In this document: piece after piece, positions 36,526 through 47,864 of the stretch
Layout of the letters: every line of letters starts with the position of its first letter
How positions within the stretch are numbered: the first letter of the stretch is position 1
Assembly (NCBI GenBank): GCA_018466975.1
Contig: CM031562.1
Span: forward strand, 1,178,001-1,242,000
DNA from: Sparassis latifolia
Lineage: Eukaryota; Basidiomycota; Agaricomycetes; Polyporales; Sparassidaceae
Length of the DNA: 64,000 nucleotides
Reading direction: 5' to 3'
Made by a program: the position numbers and the translations under genes
Notes under the pieces: model-generated
The model's input: the letters and a program-made list of their open reading frames with translations, nothing else
Database searches by the model: none
What the model was told of the DNA's origin: nothing

Positions 36526-38044
36526 TCATGAAGCAATCAGGACCTATGCGAAATATTTCACAGATCAGAAATCAAATCCGCAGACGCGTGAAACCCAGAT
36601 CACAATACTTACAGCGGAAGGTGTCAAACCAAGGTCCCTCAATGTTCGCGAGAAATCTGACCGCGCGAACGTTTTCCTGTGTCATCTGACAGTCAAATCT
36701 CGTGCCAACCTGAATGAGTAGAATCTACCTTGGGAAATGTTGAGCAAGAGTGACAGTGTCGACATCTACTGAGAGTGTTTGACCAGCAAGAAACTCGGCT
36801 ACTTCGCGCAGTGCTAACACACCTCGTCAGCGTCGTCTACTCACACGTGGATATACCAACGCACTGGCATCACTAGATAAAGTGGTAGTGTACGGCTGCC
36901 CCCCACTGGCTAATCGGATCTGCAATCGAGTCTCCGGGTAGTCCCTTCCCGATGTTTTGGGCGCAGTGGAAGAGGAAGCGGCGGGAGCTGCAGAGTGTTC
37001 TGAAGGTCCAGTTAAAGGGTTTCCTTCACGAAGCGCCTTCTCCCGCGCGGACTTCTCTGCACGAGCCTTCTTGTCGGCTTCAATTTGCGCTTTGATAGCC
37101 GCGCGAGCCTTCGCGTCTTCGAGTTTCTCTGTTGGAGTAAAAGGGAGGTCATGCGTTGATCGTTATTTCAGTCCAGTCTTATCTTACCCCTCCTCTTATT
37201 CTCAGCTTCTTTGATTAGCTCCTTGTGTTTTATTTCTTCTCGCAACTCGTTGATGTCCTGGATTCGACAGATGTCAAATGATCCCTGACCCAAAGCTGAC
37301 CTCAACCCACCTTGCCAGACTTCCTCCGAATAGCTTCATTGGCCAGATTCTCTTGCGCTTCTTCTTTGGCCTTAACAGCACGCTTTTCTGCCATCTTCTC
37401 TCGGAGCTCTGCAAGCTTGTGCTTCTTCTCTTCCTCCGTTAGAGGCTTAACCTGCGTGTGCAGTCCATACATGATGTTCCAGGCAAATGATTCGTTGAGA
37501 TGTGGAGTCATCGGGAGACAGACATATGCGTACCTCTTCGGTAGATTCCTCAAATTGGTCATGCCCACTCTTCTCTGCATGGTAGTTTGCCAAAGCCGTG
37601 TTCTTGAATACCTTCCCGCAGACAGCGCATTTGATGCTCTATCCACGCGCACAGAACGATTACAGCGACAGCGCATGGAGAAAACTTGCGAGACATTTAC
37701 TTTGGCTTCTGCATCTGCGCTCGCCGCAGCTGCACCTGCAATACCGGCCTTCCCGTACACTGCTCTTAACGCTTCCTCATCCTCGTCCTCGTCATCCATA
37801 GGCTCTGCGCCACTTGGAGCAGCGGATGTAGACACTGATGTGAGATCTGGTACGGGCTTTCCCTCATTTTCAAGAATGTGGTCCATTGCGGGCTGCAGGC
37901 CACGGCCTCCCGTGGCTTTCCAGGCCCCTGCATGCCGTATACCGAGTTAGTTAAGGACGCGTTGTGGGAGAGAATATGGTGCAAACATTCAACACGAGAT
38001 GGGTTGAACCCCATCGAAAGGAGAACATCTCTGTCAGAAGACAT
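36526..38044 (-). CDS. UBA-C2H2-UBX domain protein, probable CDC48 cofactor
   Basis: Nine exons on minus: 38044-37987, 37927-37701, 37638-37534, 37451-37311, 37257-37188, 37128-36865, 36813-36729, 36676-36613 and 36543-36526. They give 343 residues. Order of parts: a UBA domain at 1-40 (VLLSMGFNPSRVEWAWKATG), an acidic linker, a single C2H2 finger from residue 96 (CAVCGKVFKNTALANYHAEK), a charged coiled coil (EEEKKHKLAELREKMAEKRA), and a UBX domain at the C-terminus (IRLASGGQPYTTTL, LREVAEFLAG, then FARSDFSRTL). This matches UBXN1/SAKS1-like proteins, which bring ubiquitinated clients to CDC48/p97. The UBX loop that contacts p97 is not the textbook FPR but QHFPR, which contains it. The final exon has five codons before the stop. 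Confidence 0.88.
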
Positions 38045-38257
38045 GTCGAATGTGCAAGAGGGTGAAGGAAGAACGAGGGTATCGCGCGGGCTGATCTTGG
38101 ATCTCCCAAGGTGGCGTTGAGCGCTGGACACTCACACGGGTCGTAACACTGGTATAAGGCCATACGTATAGATTGATAAACTCCTTAAGGTCTCCGTAAA
38201 GTACCAGACAATTAATAAATATCCGTAATGTTGGAGGTAAAGCGAAAAAGGTTCTCC

Positions 38258-38706
38258 TCATGGAGAAGGCGTTGTAGCCCACCACCAGAAGAGAATCTTC
38301 CAGAGTATCCAGAGGCCAATAAAAGCGCCAGCACAATACAAAATGATCCGCCACTGTTTTGCTCCTCCTGGGCCAATTCCAAATGCTTGTCCGGCACGCC
38401 GTGACGACTGAACCAAAGAATCTCCAAAGGAAGCCAAGGCATTTCGCTGGGAAGGGTCAAGATCACCCGTGCGGTAATCCACAATACGACAGACTTACCG
38501 TTTGGTCCAGCGTTGAATTCTGGAGCTCTACATCATCATATATATCAGTTGTAACCTACCAGAAGACCGCGTTAGACATGTAGAAACAGGGCAGCGCGTT
38601 GACGTACACCGCGTAAGGTCCGCAGTTTGGAGTGCAGCTGATCTAACCGGTCATCATTCTGGGACTCATACGTGTCCTCCACAACTCGGTCTCTCGATGA
38701 TGACAT
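38258..38706 (-). CDS. BET1/SFT1-type Qc-SNARE
   Basis: Exons on minus: 38706-38608, 38555-38499 and 38446-38258, giving 114 residues. One SNARE heptad domain (NDDRLDQLHSKLRTLRGVTT, then DIYDDVELQNSTLDQTRN, with Q at the ionic layer) is followed by FGDSLVQSSRRA and a single C-terminal membrane anchor (IILYCAGAFIGLWILWKILF). This is the plan of BET1 and SFT1, which act in ER-Golgi and intra-Golgi fusion; the short N-terminus and the SSRRA stretch fit either, and I cannot decide between them. Both introns are 52 nt. Confidence 0.87.
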
Positions 38707-38920
38707 GCTGAACAAGGACGGGCAGTTGTAATGCGGAATGAATCCGGAGTATATCCAGGTCACGTTATTGTGATGACTAAGCAACCACAGGTGGGCGCTA
38801 GTCCAAATGTGCGACGTGTCCTGTCAGTGTGTGCACGATCCTCCTGCAACACCACCCATCCAATTTCCATACTGATTTAACGGTTTTTGTCGACGTTGTC
38901 TGCGTCCTCCCAGAGCAGCC

Positions 38921-41902
38921 ATGGCTGTGGCATATTCTCTACCATCTGACTTGTCTCCGGCAACTGTCACGAATACTTCCTCACTGCTGCGGATCATAGC
39001 CCTCGCACTCATTTCCGGAGCTGCTATTGCCTCTCGTCTCTTTGCTGTCATCAACTTTGAAAGTATAATCCATGAATTGTGCGTTATATTTCCACTGTCC
39101 TGTTTGCTCTCCCTGAAGTTTGTTTGACTTAGTGATCCATGGTTCAACTAGTGAGTACGTTTTAGTGCATTCTGGGACAATTCTAACCGCACGGATCACT
39201 ACTCAGTCGCGCAACAAAAGTACTTGCGGCTAAAGGATTTTATGTTTGTGCACCCGTTGTACTCAAATGCCAAAGGTGCTCACAAGTTGTTAGGAATTCT
39301 GGAACTGGTTCGATCCTACCGCGTGGTATCCGTTAGGCCGTGTAGTCGGAGGTACAATATATCCCGGTCTGATGGCGACAAGTGGAGTCATCTACAATAT
39401 ACTGCATGCACTCAATCTACCGGTTGACATTCGCAACATCTGTGTGTTGCTTGCCCCCGGCTTCAGTGCTTTCACAGCTTGGTCTACCTACATGTACGAG
39501 ATTATTTTACCGTCAAGTTCCTGAGTGAACATATAACATGGTCCTATCGTTAGGTTCACGAAAGAGTTGAAGGACGAAAGTGCTGGCCTCCTTGCTGCTG
39601 CGTTTATCGGTATTGTCCCTGGATATATCTCCCGTTCAGTAGCGGGCTCGTACGACAATGAGGCTATTGCTATCTTTCTCTTGATGATCACATTCTTTTT
39701 CTGGATCAAGGCACTCAAGACAGGCAGCGCATTCTTTGGAACCTTGGCTGCCCTTTTCTACTTCTATATGGTTGCTGCATGGGGTGAAGCATAAATTATC
39801 CTGCTGCAGGCCAACTATTGCTCATTAGCACATTCTAGGTGGCTATGCCTTCATCACAAACATGATACCTCTCCATTCTTTCGCCCTAATCTGCATGGGA
39901 CGCTTTAGCAACCGTCTTTACGTTGCCTACTCTTCTTGGTACGCAATTGGCACGCTCGCAAGTATGCAGGTGCCGTTCGTTGGTTTCCAGCCAGTGCGCA
40001 CTAGCGAGCATATGGCCGCCTTAGGTCTGAGATTATCGTAGAAATTTGTGATGGTTCTGACTGTTCGCTTGTTAACAGGAGTATTCGGGTTCCTGCAGAT
40101 CGTCGCTTTTGCCGAACTTGTGCGGTCACACGTCTCTTCGAAGCAGTTCCAGAGTCTCCTGTTTGCGTCCGTGATTGCTATGGGTGTGTTAGGTGTCGCG
40201 GCAATTGGCGGCCTCACTTACAAAGGCTGGATTGCCCCTTGGACCGGAAGATTCTACTCTCTTTGGGATACTACTTACGCAAAAAAGTGCGGCACATTGT
40301 TGTTGCTCACCTTGTGGCCTCACCGCTAATGTCCCGCAAGGTATATTCCTATCATTGCTTCCGTCTCTGAGCATCAACCAACAGCATGGCCAGCATTCTT
40401 CATGGACTTGCAATTCCTCATATTCGTCTTCCCTGCAGGTGTGGTACTGTGTTTCCGTGAGCTCCGTGACGAGCATGTCTTCGTGATCATCTATGCTGTT
40501 GTCGCCAGCTACTTTGCAGGTGTTATGGTCCGTCTGATGCTTACACTCACACCCGTCGTTTGCGTCGCCTCTGCGATCGCGATTTCCTCGTTATTGGACA
40601 CATACATTGACCCTACCGAACCTGAAGTGCTGGAGGAAAATGAGGGCCGCGCGGAGCCTACACAGGCGCAAACTGCTACCAATGCCGCTTCTACTGCCGT
40701 CTCCCCGAAGTCGGGTTCTTCTACCGGCGCGAAGAAAGCTAAAAAGTCTTCCCCTGTGCCCCCGGCTGATCCCATCTCCGACATCATGTCCACCGTCTCT
40801 GCGGCGGTGAATCCGTCGAAGAAAGATGCAAAGGCGCGCGGCATCTTTGGCCTCGACACCCGTCTTGTCGTCGTCTTCAATGCCCTCGGCATGCTGTTCT
40901 TCTTCGTGTTGCACTGCACCTGGGTAACTGCCAACGCTTACTCGTCACCATCCGTCGTACTTGCCTCACAGAATCCGGACGGCAGTCAGCATATCATTGA
41001 TGATTTCCGCGAAGCCTACTACTGGCTGAGACAAAATACTCCGGAGGACGCTGTGGTGATGAGCTGGTGGGACTATGGTTACCAGATTGCAGGCATGGCT
41101 GACCGGCCTACCCTGGTAGACAACAACACATGGAACAACAGTCAGTCTTGATTTTGTATACTGGTGACACTGATGATTCACCTTCCTATCTTCACCCAGC
41201 GCATATCGCTACTGTTGGGAAGGCGATGTCCAGCAGCGAGGAAGTGGCGTACCCGATCCTGCGCAAGCACGATGTTGAATACGTTCTCATAATTTTCGGA
41301 GGGCTGTTGGGCTATTCGGGCGACGACATCAATAAGTTCTTGTGGATGGTCCGGATTGCTCAGGGTGTTTGGCCCGATGAGATCCAGGAGCCGAACTACT
41401 TCACTGCAAAGGGTGAATACAAGGTCGATGAGGGTGCCTCGCCGGCGATGAAGAACAGTTTGATGTACAAAATGTCGTACTATCGGTGAGCGGTCGGTTG
41501 CTGAGGTTGCCTCTACCGAGTGATCTGACAAATTCAATGTTCCAGATTCCCTGAGCTATTCGGAGGAAACCAGGCTGTTGACCGCGTTCGTGGCCAGCAG
41601 ATTCCCAAGACAGGACCGACATTGGACTACTTGGGTATGTTCATGTGATGCGTTCGTTATCGATGCTGATCGACCGGCGTAATACAGACGAGGCATTTAC
41701 TTCAGAAAATTGGATTGTAAGTCTGAATCCGGAGTTATCCTGTCTCGTTTCTCACTCGTTATCTTCGACGTAGGTCCGTATCTATCAAGTCAAGAAAGAG
41801 GACTTACTGGGACGAGATCTAAAAAGCGCAAACGCATTTGCGCAAGGCAAGAAGAGAAAGAGAGCCAGGCCTCCAACGAGGAGAAAAGCTGTTGCTCTGT
41901 AG
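38921..41902 (+). CDS. STT3: Oligosaccharyltransferase catalytic subunit STT3
   Basis: Twelve exons: 38921-39078, 39133-39150, 39207-39243, 39294-39493, 39554-39783, 39839-40024, 40079-40286, 40341-41140, 41200-41485, 41546-41634, 41688-41716 and 41774-41902. They give 789 residues. STT3 transfers the lipid-linked glycan to Asn in the ER lumen. Visible marks: the first luminal loop EFDPWFNYR (Asp54), [25 protein letters not shown], about a dozen membrane segments, and the catalytic WWDYG near residue 588 in [20 protein letters not shown], followed by NNTWNNTHIATVG. A lysine-rich tail (KKRKRARPP) ends the protein. A Ser/Ala/Lys-rich insert (about residues 440-500) lies between membrane domain and luminal domain and is longer than usual. 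Exon 2 has only 18 nt. Confidence 0.94.
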
Positions 41903-43824
41903 ACATAACTCTCAATTTCATCGTGGTTTCGTACCTCTTGCAGTACATTGGGTGTTAACCTGTTGTTTGCGCCATGCCTCGGATCTTTGTCACCAAGATT
42001 TAGTGAGTTTTGTGCCTTCCTGCTGCGAGCACTTCACTGGAGAGCATGTCGCAACGCCACATCTCATGGCATTAATTCTCGTCAATCTTCTGGCCGCCGT
42101 GCCGGCGTTGGGTGCGGTGCGAATGTATTCAGGGCTTGATTCATGCACGACTTGTGCGATTGGTAAGCGTATCTCCGGTTATGAAGAGTGCTGATGAAGC
42201 CATAACTAGTCACGACCGTCTCTTCACCGGAACGAGACAGCAGAACGCCCAAGGGCGCCGTTGTAAATGCCCAAAAGGACGGTTCTGCATGGCAATCTTC
42301 TTGGGAGTACTATCTCTGTCGGTATAAGTCCAAGGAGTTCCTCCACAGGACGGCTTCTCCCCGCACGTGCGCAGATTGATCCGCGAACGGTACTTACGTC
42401 CAGAACTTTTGGCTGGGCTCAATTGATGGGATCCACAGGACCCATGACAATAAGTGGAGAGGCCTGATGACTCGTCCGGACGAATTTAGGGATTTTTGAG
42501 GCCTTAGGCCTATTCTCACCCGGACGTTTGAGGCTTCTCCGAAGGTGATACTATGTCCAGAGCCTCACCGCAGCTTCGGTGAAGCGCCTGATCCGCTGCC
42601 GGCTGCCAATGTGAGGGTCCGGGGCGACGTTCCGCTGCCGCCCTCAGAAGCGCCCATATCTGACATGAGGCCGAAAACTGGCCTAAGGTCTGATTTCATC
42701 GGGAAGTTTGAGGCCAAAAATCCCAAATTCTCTTATTGTCACGGACGTCCTGATGCCGGCCGGACTCGGTCAGTCAGTCAGGGTCGTCGTTATCGGGGGT
42801 CAATTAGAATCCTGGCTTTCTCGACGAAGAATCCTTGACAGCTTCCTTGGTGAAGCAAACATAGATTGTACAGGGTACGTTCCGTGATCGACGTTGTCAG
42901 GCGGTTGGAACCATTAATGGGGTAGAACAATTCTTCTCTCCTCGCGAGTTTCATTTGCCCTGCCCCCCTTATTGTGTCAGATGCAATGTTTGCTGAAGTT
43001 TGGCCGGTCAGTGTTCGGCGAGTGCAGATCGATCAGTCCGATTTCTTGCACCATTGAAAGGTCTTCAAAACAATGTTGACCTCTGTCAGTCGAAACTGAT
43101 TCAACTACTGCGTGAGGTCGAGCCAGCGTTGTCAACTTTGTGGTTTGTCGCTCGATTGTTTCGTCTTCAGCACAATCGTCTATCGCCAATCGATGAAGTG
43201 AACGTTGCGCATTTGCGATGCTATATCGCCTTCCCGCTGAGGATGAACCGGCCATTATCAGTCGGGTCGCATTACCGGTGCTATGCAAAATCGATAATAG
43301 TTATATGAGATGATCAAAGCGGGGATGGCGATACGGTGGGTTAAGAGTTCGTACTTAATGTTCACTCTCGGCTAACTACTCAGACAGTCTGGTTGATTCG
43401 AGACCAAGAACAGATCCTGAGCCCCATTCTTCGAGACCTCGCGGGATGATTATGACAACCCGTGGCAAACGTAAGTCTTTCTCCTGCGGACCTCCTAGGA
43501 AAACGGTTACAACGTATTCATACACACCTTCTTAAGCCGGCTAACTGGAGCTTCCAGTGAGACTGATTGAGTTTTGAATTAGACGCAACCTGCTTGAACT
43601 CACGTAGCCAATGGCCGGCGTCACATGAGTCGGCAGACATCCTCGCTCCAAGTGCGACACTACTTGTTCGTTAGTCGAACGGCATACATCCAGAGCATTT
43701 CTGTACAGAACAATAGCATCGTGATACAAAGCAGCACAGGCGAAAAGCAATGTTCAACGATTAGCAACGCTCCCATCGAAACCACCCTCTGCGCTCGCGA
43801 ACACTTGACCCGCCCAAGAGACTT
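41903..43824. other. Gene-poor region
   Basis: Apart from the inverted-repeat element described separately, only short frames without domains or believable splice pairs are present. Several GAGGCC and GGCCTAAGG-like words recur between 42500 and 42720. Confidence 0.45.
42435..42753. mobile_element. MITE-like element with long imperfect terminal inverted repeats
   Basis: The left arm reads ACAGGAC..CCATGACAATAAG and, after a 28-base gap, GAATTTAGGGATTTTTGAGG. The right arm, complemented, reads TCAGGACGTCCGTGACAATA and AGAGAATTTGGGATTTTTGG. Together they form inverted repeats of about 40-60 bases around a 200-bp GC-rich core without coding potential. The 28-base stretch present only on the left suggests decay or a nested insertion. 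No clear target-site duplication was found, so family and limits are uncertain. Confidence 0.4.
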
Positions 43825-44352
43825 CTAAGAACCCACATTGCTCGAAGAACCCTCCTGTGGGACCTCTTCCTCCTCAGCCTCTTCATCGCCTCCTTCGTCG
43901 ATCTCCGTCCCCGCCTCAATCCTCGCTTCCCGCTCCGTGCTCAGCACCGTCAATTCTGCGTCAGTAATGCGGCGAAAACGCGTCTCGTTGTTCTGCCATT
44001 TGCGCAGGAGAATCTCGAGCTTTGCGAGGTTGGAGACCTGGCTCAAGTTCTTGAATGGAACTTCTTCGGGCCAACCCACGATCATGACGTGGTATCGCTG
44101 GACAATGTCCTTCCAGTAAGAGGGCCAGCGCATACTTGCCATGCGATCCCCCGTGATGTTTTCTACGGAGGGGCTCAGCCTCTGCATAGAGGAAAGCAAG
44201 ACGGACATACGGAGGGCCTCCCTTATGATGCGACGTATCTCACTGCGAGTCTCCGACATTTTCTGGCTATAAGGTGGCTGAGGATTCAAACGGAACCTGG
44301 ATTGCATGGCGGCAGCACTCATAAAGGTGTAGGAGGGGTACTTAGCAGACAT
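43825..44352 (-). CDS. Hypothetical protein, possibly a fragment of a repeated fungal family
   Basis: A single frame of 175 residues starting at 44352. I do not recognise a named domain. The stretch VMIVGWPEEVPFKNLSQVSN, followed by a helical LEILLRKW segment and an acidic tail (EIDEGGDEEAEEEEVP), resembles the C-terminal part of long hypothetical proteins that occur in many copies in agaricomycete genomes, often near transposons. That link is from general familiarity, not a search. No N-terminal partner was found upstream, so this may be a truncated relic. Confidence 0.35.
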   Translation of the reverse strand: MSAKYPSYTFMSAAAMQSRFRLNPQPPYSQKMSETRSEIRRIIREALRMSVLLSSMQRLSPSVENITGDRMASMRWPSYWKDIVQRYHVMIVGWPEEVPFKNLSQVSNLAKLEILLRKWQNNETRFRRITDAELTVLSTEREARIEAGTEIDEGGDEEAEEEEVPQEGSSSNVGS

Positions 44353-46845
44353 GAATGGCCCTGTAGACCTCTTATACTTTCAAGATAGACTCCGGTCTCC
44401 GTCATCTTACGGCTAGCCAGGTTACGGGAGAGTGGATTGATCTCGAGAACCATGGATCGTCGCGTCCGCAAGACGCCGAACTTTGCATTGCAATGTCGGC
44501 GACCTGGCAGTTGATGTCAGAATGGGGAAGCGGTGGCGCGGTACTTCCAACGCACTTTGCATGCTGCGTCCATGAGGTCCAGTTACAAATAGCATAGGAT
44601 GCGAGAGACGTTCCGAAGTAGCTGTCCTGGCAAGACGAGTATCTTCTCGTCAGCTCTCCGTTCGCACGGAAAGGAGAAACAGACGTCGTTTATCGGACAC
44701 TGAAAGTTCAGTGTCTAGTAACATGGTGGAAAGAGTATTAGAATTGAAACATACGATGCGATAAGTCGTGTAATCCCGAGTCACACGAAGACGCATCGCA
44801 ACGGGTGGCATCTGATAACAGCTGACGTTGTCCTTCTCTTCACTCCGACGGACCTCAGCACGAGGAACAAGCCACGACTTAGAATCTGCAACCCTGTCAA
44901 CAGGCATCATTATCGGGAATGACGTCTGGACGAACTATTAGAGAAGCTCGGTCTACGTGCACGTCGTCACATCCTGTGCAATTCACTGACCCAGTGCCAT
45001 CCTGTTCTCCGGGGCAGAGGTAACATCCGTAGTCATGAGCCGAGCACGCGGACTTGGTGAGGATGAGTCGCGCAGCATCGTTGGCAAGCCACACCTGTGA
45101 GTTCCGGAACACATTATCCAGAAGAGAGAACTTCTGAGATCCAGCTGTCAGTTGAGCGAATGGATCAAAGACCCAGATAGCGCACCATAAACTTCGCGGG
45201 GGAAGATAAGAGTCGCGGGATTGATTGTCACTGGCAGGGCGTAACGTACAGTACCACGATATCGTCGATGGCCGTTCTGTCAATTGCGCCCTGTACCACC
45301 GCGCCTTACGAGAACCTTCGCCCGGCGGGCCGGGTAAATTGGCGCTTAGCAAATGCCAGCTCCTGCTGGTATTACGTTTGTACCTTATTCAGAAGACCAG
45401 CTTCGGTGAGCGAGTTTATCTGTTATGGTGCATTCGAATATCATAGGTCGAATCACGACAAAGAGAGTGGTAAAGTGGGTCCAACGCGAGACAGGACCGG
45501 ATGCAGGGCCGTAAATGACTGTCGGGCCACGGCTATAGGTCGTTGTTATCGATGGTACGCGATAACTTCTTTCAGTAATAGCAGTGAATGCAGACACATT
45601 GAGATACAAAAATGGTCCATGTTGGGGACGGTCTCCCCGTTATAGCACACCTGCAATAGGAAGAGGACAGATGCTTTCCGCGATAGTAAGGGTCACCGTT
45701 CTGCGCCACATGAAAGTAAACGGCGCACCCCGAAAACGTGGACGTACCGAAGTCCTTCTATTACAACCAGCCACGCTCCTCTGATCACTGCTTCTATCGC
45801 GGAAACTGGAACAACAGGAGTCGTGATAATAGAACACATGCGCAAAGCTGACGGCTGGAGATGAAAAAATCGTGGGGTGGCTTTGTGCGAGCGAGAAAAT
45901 AAAAGAAGAGATTATGCGACATACTGCTGACCTAGGGCAGACGGGCCAGCATATGCAATTCAATTGAGAATTACCATCAGATGACTGGTGAGAGGAAGTC
46001 GGGAATACTTGGGAGGCAAATCCAATATCCACGGGTCCAAAGTGCGGGATCAAACGTGTGCGCCTCCGTAGCAAGCCGATATGTATCATCATCTCTAGAA
46101 GAATCTGTCAAAGATGCGCCAATAACCCAGCACACGCCAAATCTACGCCTGTGCAAGCATCGTCTGAAGGCACTGGTGACAATCGCAACCTAAAAATCAC
46201 GACATCAATGAACTGCATAGAGACAAAAGGCATTTGGTATTCAACTTGCCGCCAGTGGGTCGAATTACAGTGGCCACATCTACGCCTGGAACTACTGAAA
46301 TTCAATGGGGTGAGGGAGGCCGAGCCTGGGAGCGACCTGGAGCCCGTAACACCGATGATTCAGATAATTCCACCGACAGACTGGTTTTCCGGGGAATCAC
46401 GACCTCGACAGCTCCAAGCTAGAGATGCTCAGAGAGCATCATGGTGAGCAGAATCGACTGAAATATTTACTGCGGAGTTTTCTGTTGGCGCTTTTTGCTG
46501 CGGACGACAGCCCATATATGGGTTCTCAAGTTCAAGTGGCAATCTTCCGATTCAGATCCCGAAAGTGTGAGAATTTTTGTTGCGAACCGACGCGCGGCTG
46601 AACCACAGCGCCGAAACTTCAAGCCACATCGGGCTACTGCAAGTCTCCTAAATATTGCTATCGACGTGGATCTTTGCATCCCATTGATTCCGTGGACTTA
46701 TACGTCTTTTGGCCTGCGCAGAGGAGTTCAGTCAAATGACCTCCCCTGCACCCACAGCTTGACGTTACGCGTAAGTCTTGAATTAGATGGTTTCATCACC
46801 ACTGTCTCTCTCCGTCATGATCGTCTGCCTTCATGTGAGGCCTTC
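44353..46845. other. Gene-poor region
   Basis: Several medium-sized minus frames exist (for example 44897-45352 and 45640-46092), but their codon use is uneven, no domains are visible and I could not join them by consistent introns. They may be remnants of a decayed gene. Confidence 0.4.
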
Positions 46846-47176
46846 ATGCATGTCTTATGCAAGAAGATCAACGGCAAATGTCAAAAGTTATGCTGGCTGC
46901 TTGTTGAGCTAAAGCTGAAAGTAAGTCGGTTGCCCCACGCCTCGTCGAGTTGGACACTCTCCTGTGACGACTCCATCCACAAATAGATAGTATGAAATGA
47001 TACGTCAGCGAAATACTCTTGCACTTGAGCTTGAGTACTTGAGTTTCACTGCCAGTGAGCATACGCTCTCTGCACTCTGTGCACGTGCTGTGGTCTCCCG
47101 CGATGCTCAGAATGATGATCTGCTTCCGGTGAGTTCTCGGATGAGTCCGGACGCAGTTCTCGATCATGCAGCATGA
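46846..47176 (+). CDS. Small hypothetical gene, partial model
   Basis: Exon 46846-46920 (open further upstream) joins by a 70-nt intron (GTAAGT to ATAG) to exon 46991-47176. The second exon codes for a Leu/Ala-rich helical stretch (YEMIRQRNTLALELEYLSFT, then ASEHTLSALCARAVVSRDAQ) and ends with TGA at 47174-47176. Composition and the donor site look real, but the 5' exons are not resolved and no family is recognised. The last base of the last coding triplet overlaps the ATG of the next frame. Confidence 0.3.
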
Positions 47177-47532
47177 CGTCCTCCGCCCCACCGCCGGCGC
47201 AGATCCTCCTTACCCTCACCGCTGCAGTTTCAAATCGTTCTCACTTCTTTTCACGATTTTCTATGACCTCTCGCACGGGCACCTCTAGTGCCCTAGCGGA
47301 GCAAACCGCCGACTTTATACCTTCCGCGAGCCCTGCCCAACCCAACGACGTCTCCTTCCCTCGTTCCGCCGCAGTAGAGGGGCCTCAAGAGGTAGAGAAA
47401 AACGTAACTTTATGCGATGCCTCCACCTATTCGCCCCCGCGCACCGTTCGCAGAATGAAAAGTTCCTCTGACCTGCGAGACGTGTTCCGTAACGGCAGTC
47501 TTCCCTCAAATGCCCCAAATGTCGTTGCATAG
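47173..47532 (+). CDS. Hypothetical Ser/Pro/Ala-rich frame
   Basis: 119 codons from an ATG at 47173 to TAG at 47530-47532. It is rich in Ser, Thr, Pro and Ala, with a basic stretch PPRTVRRMKSSSDLRDVF near the C-terminus. No domain is seen. It could be the last exon of the small gene before it, or an accidental frame. Convergent with RAD9, whose stop lies 330 bp away. Confidence 0.25.
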   Translation: MTSSAPPPAQILLTLTAAVSNRSHFFSRFSMTSRTGTSSALAEQTADFIPSASPAQPNDVSFPRSAAVEGPQEVEKNVTLCDASTYSPPRTVRRMKSSSDLRDVFRNGSLPSNAPNVVA

Positions 47533-47864
47533 GGGTACCTCTCGGTCGTCATGACGTTTCACGTTGTAAGTACAGAGTCATTCTCAGGCATTGATTATTC
47601 GCTGAACAACATGCGAACTCGTTAGTATAGACCACGACGTTGATGACATCATACCCTGTAATGTTCGCCCGAGCATTACAGATATCCACTCACGATTTTT
47701 GATCGTTGACGCTACGTTGGATGATTTATGACGACCTTCATTGTATCTTACGACTTTCTTACTCCTACGTTATACGACACTGTAGCATTACAACGTTATA
47801 CGAATAGCCAGCGAATATGTATCTGCTCCAATACGATCTGTGAAATGCGATTCTCACTAGCCCT

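Noticed and set aside
44897..46092. A multi-exon minus-strand gene built from frames at 44897-45352, 45385-45609 and 45640-46092
   Set aside because: I could not find introns that join these frames consistently, and no segment resembles a known family.
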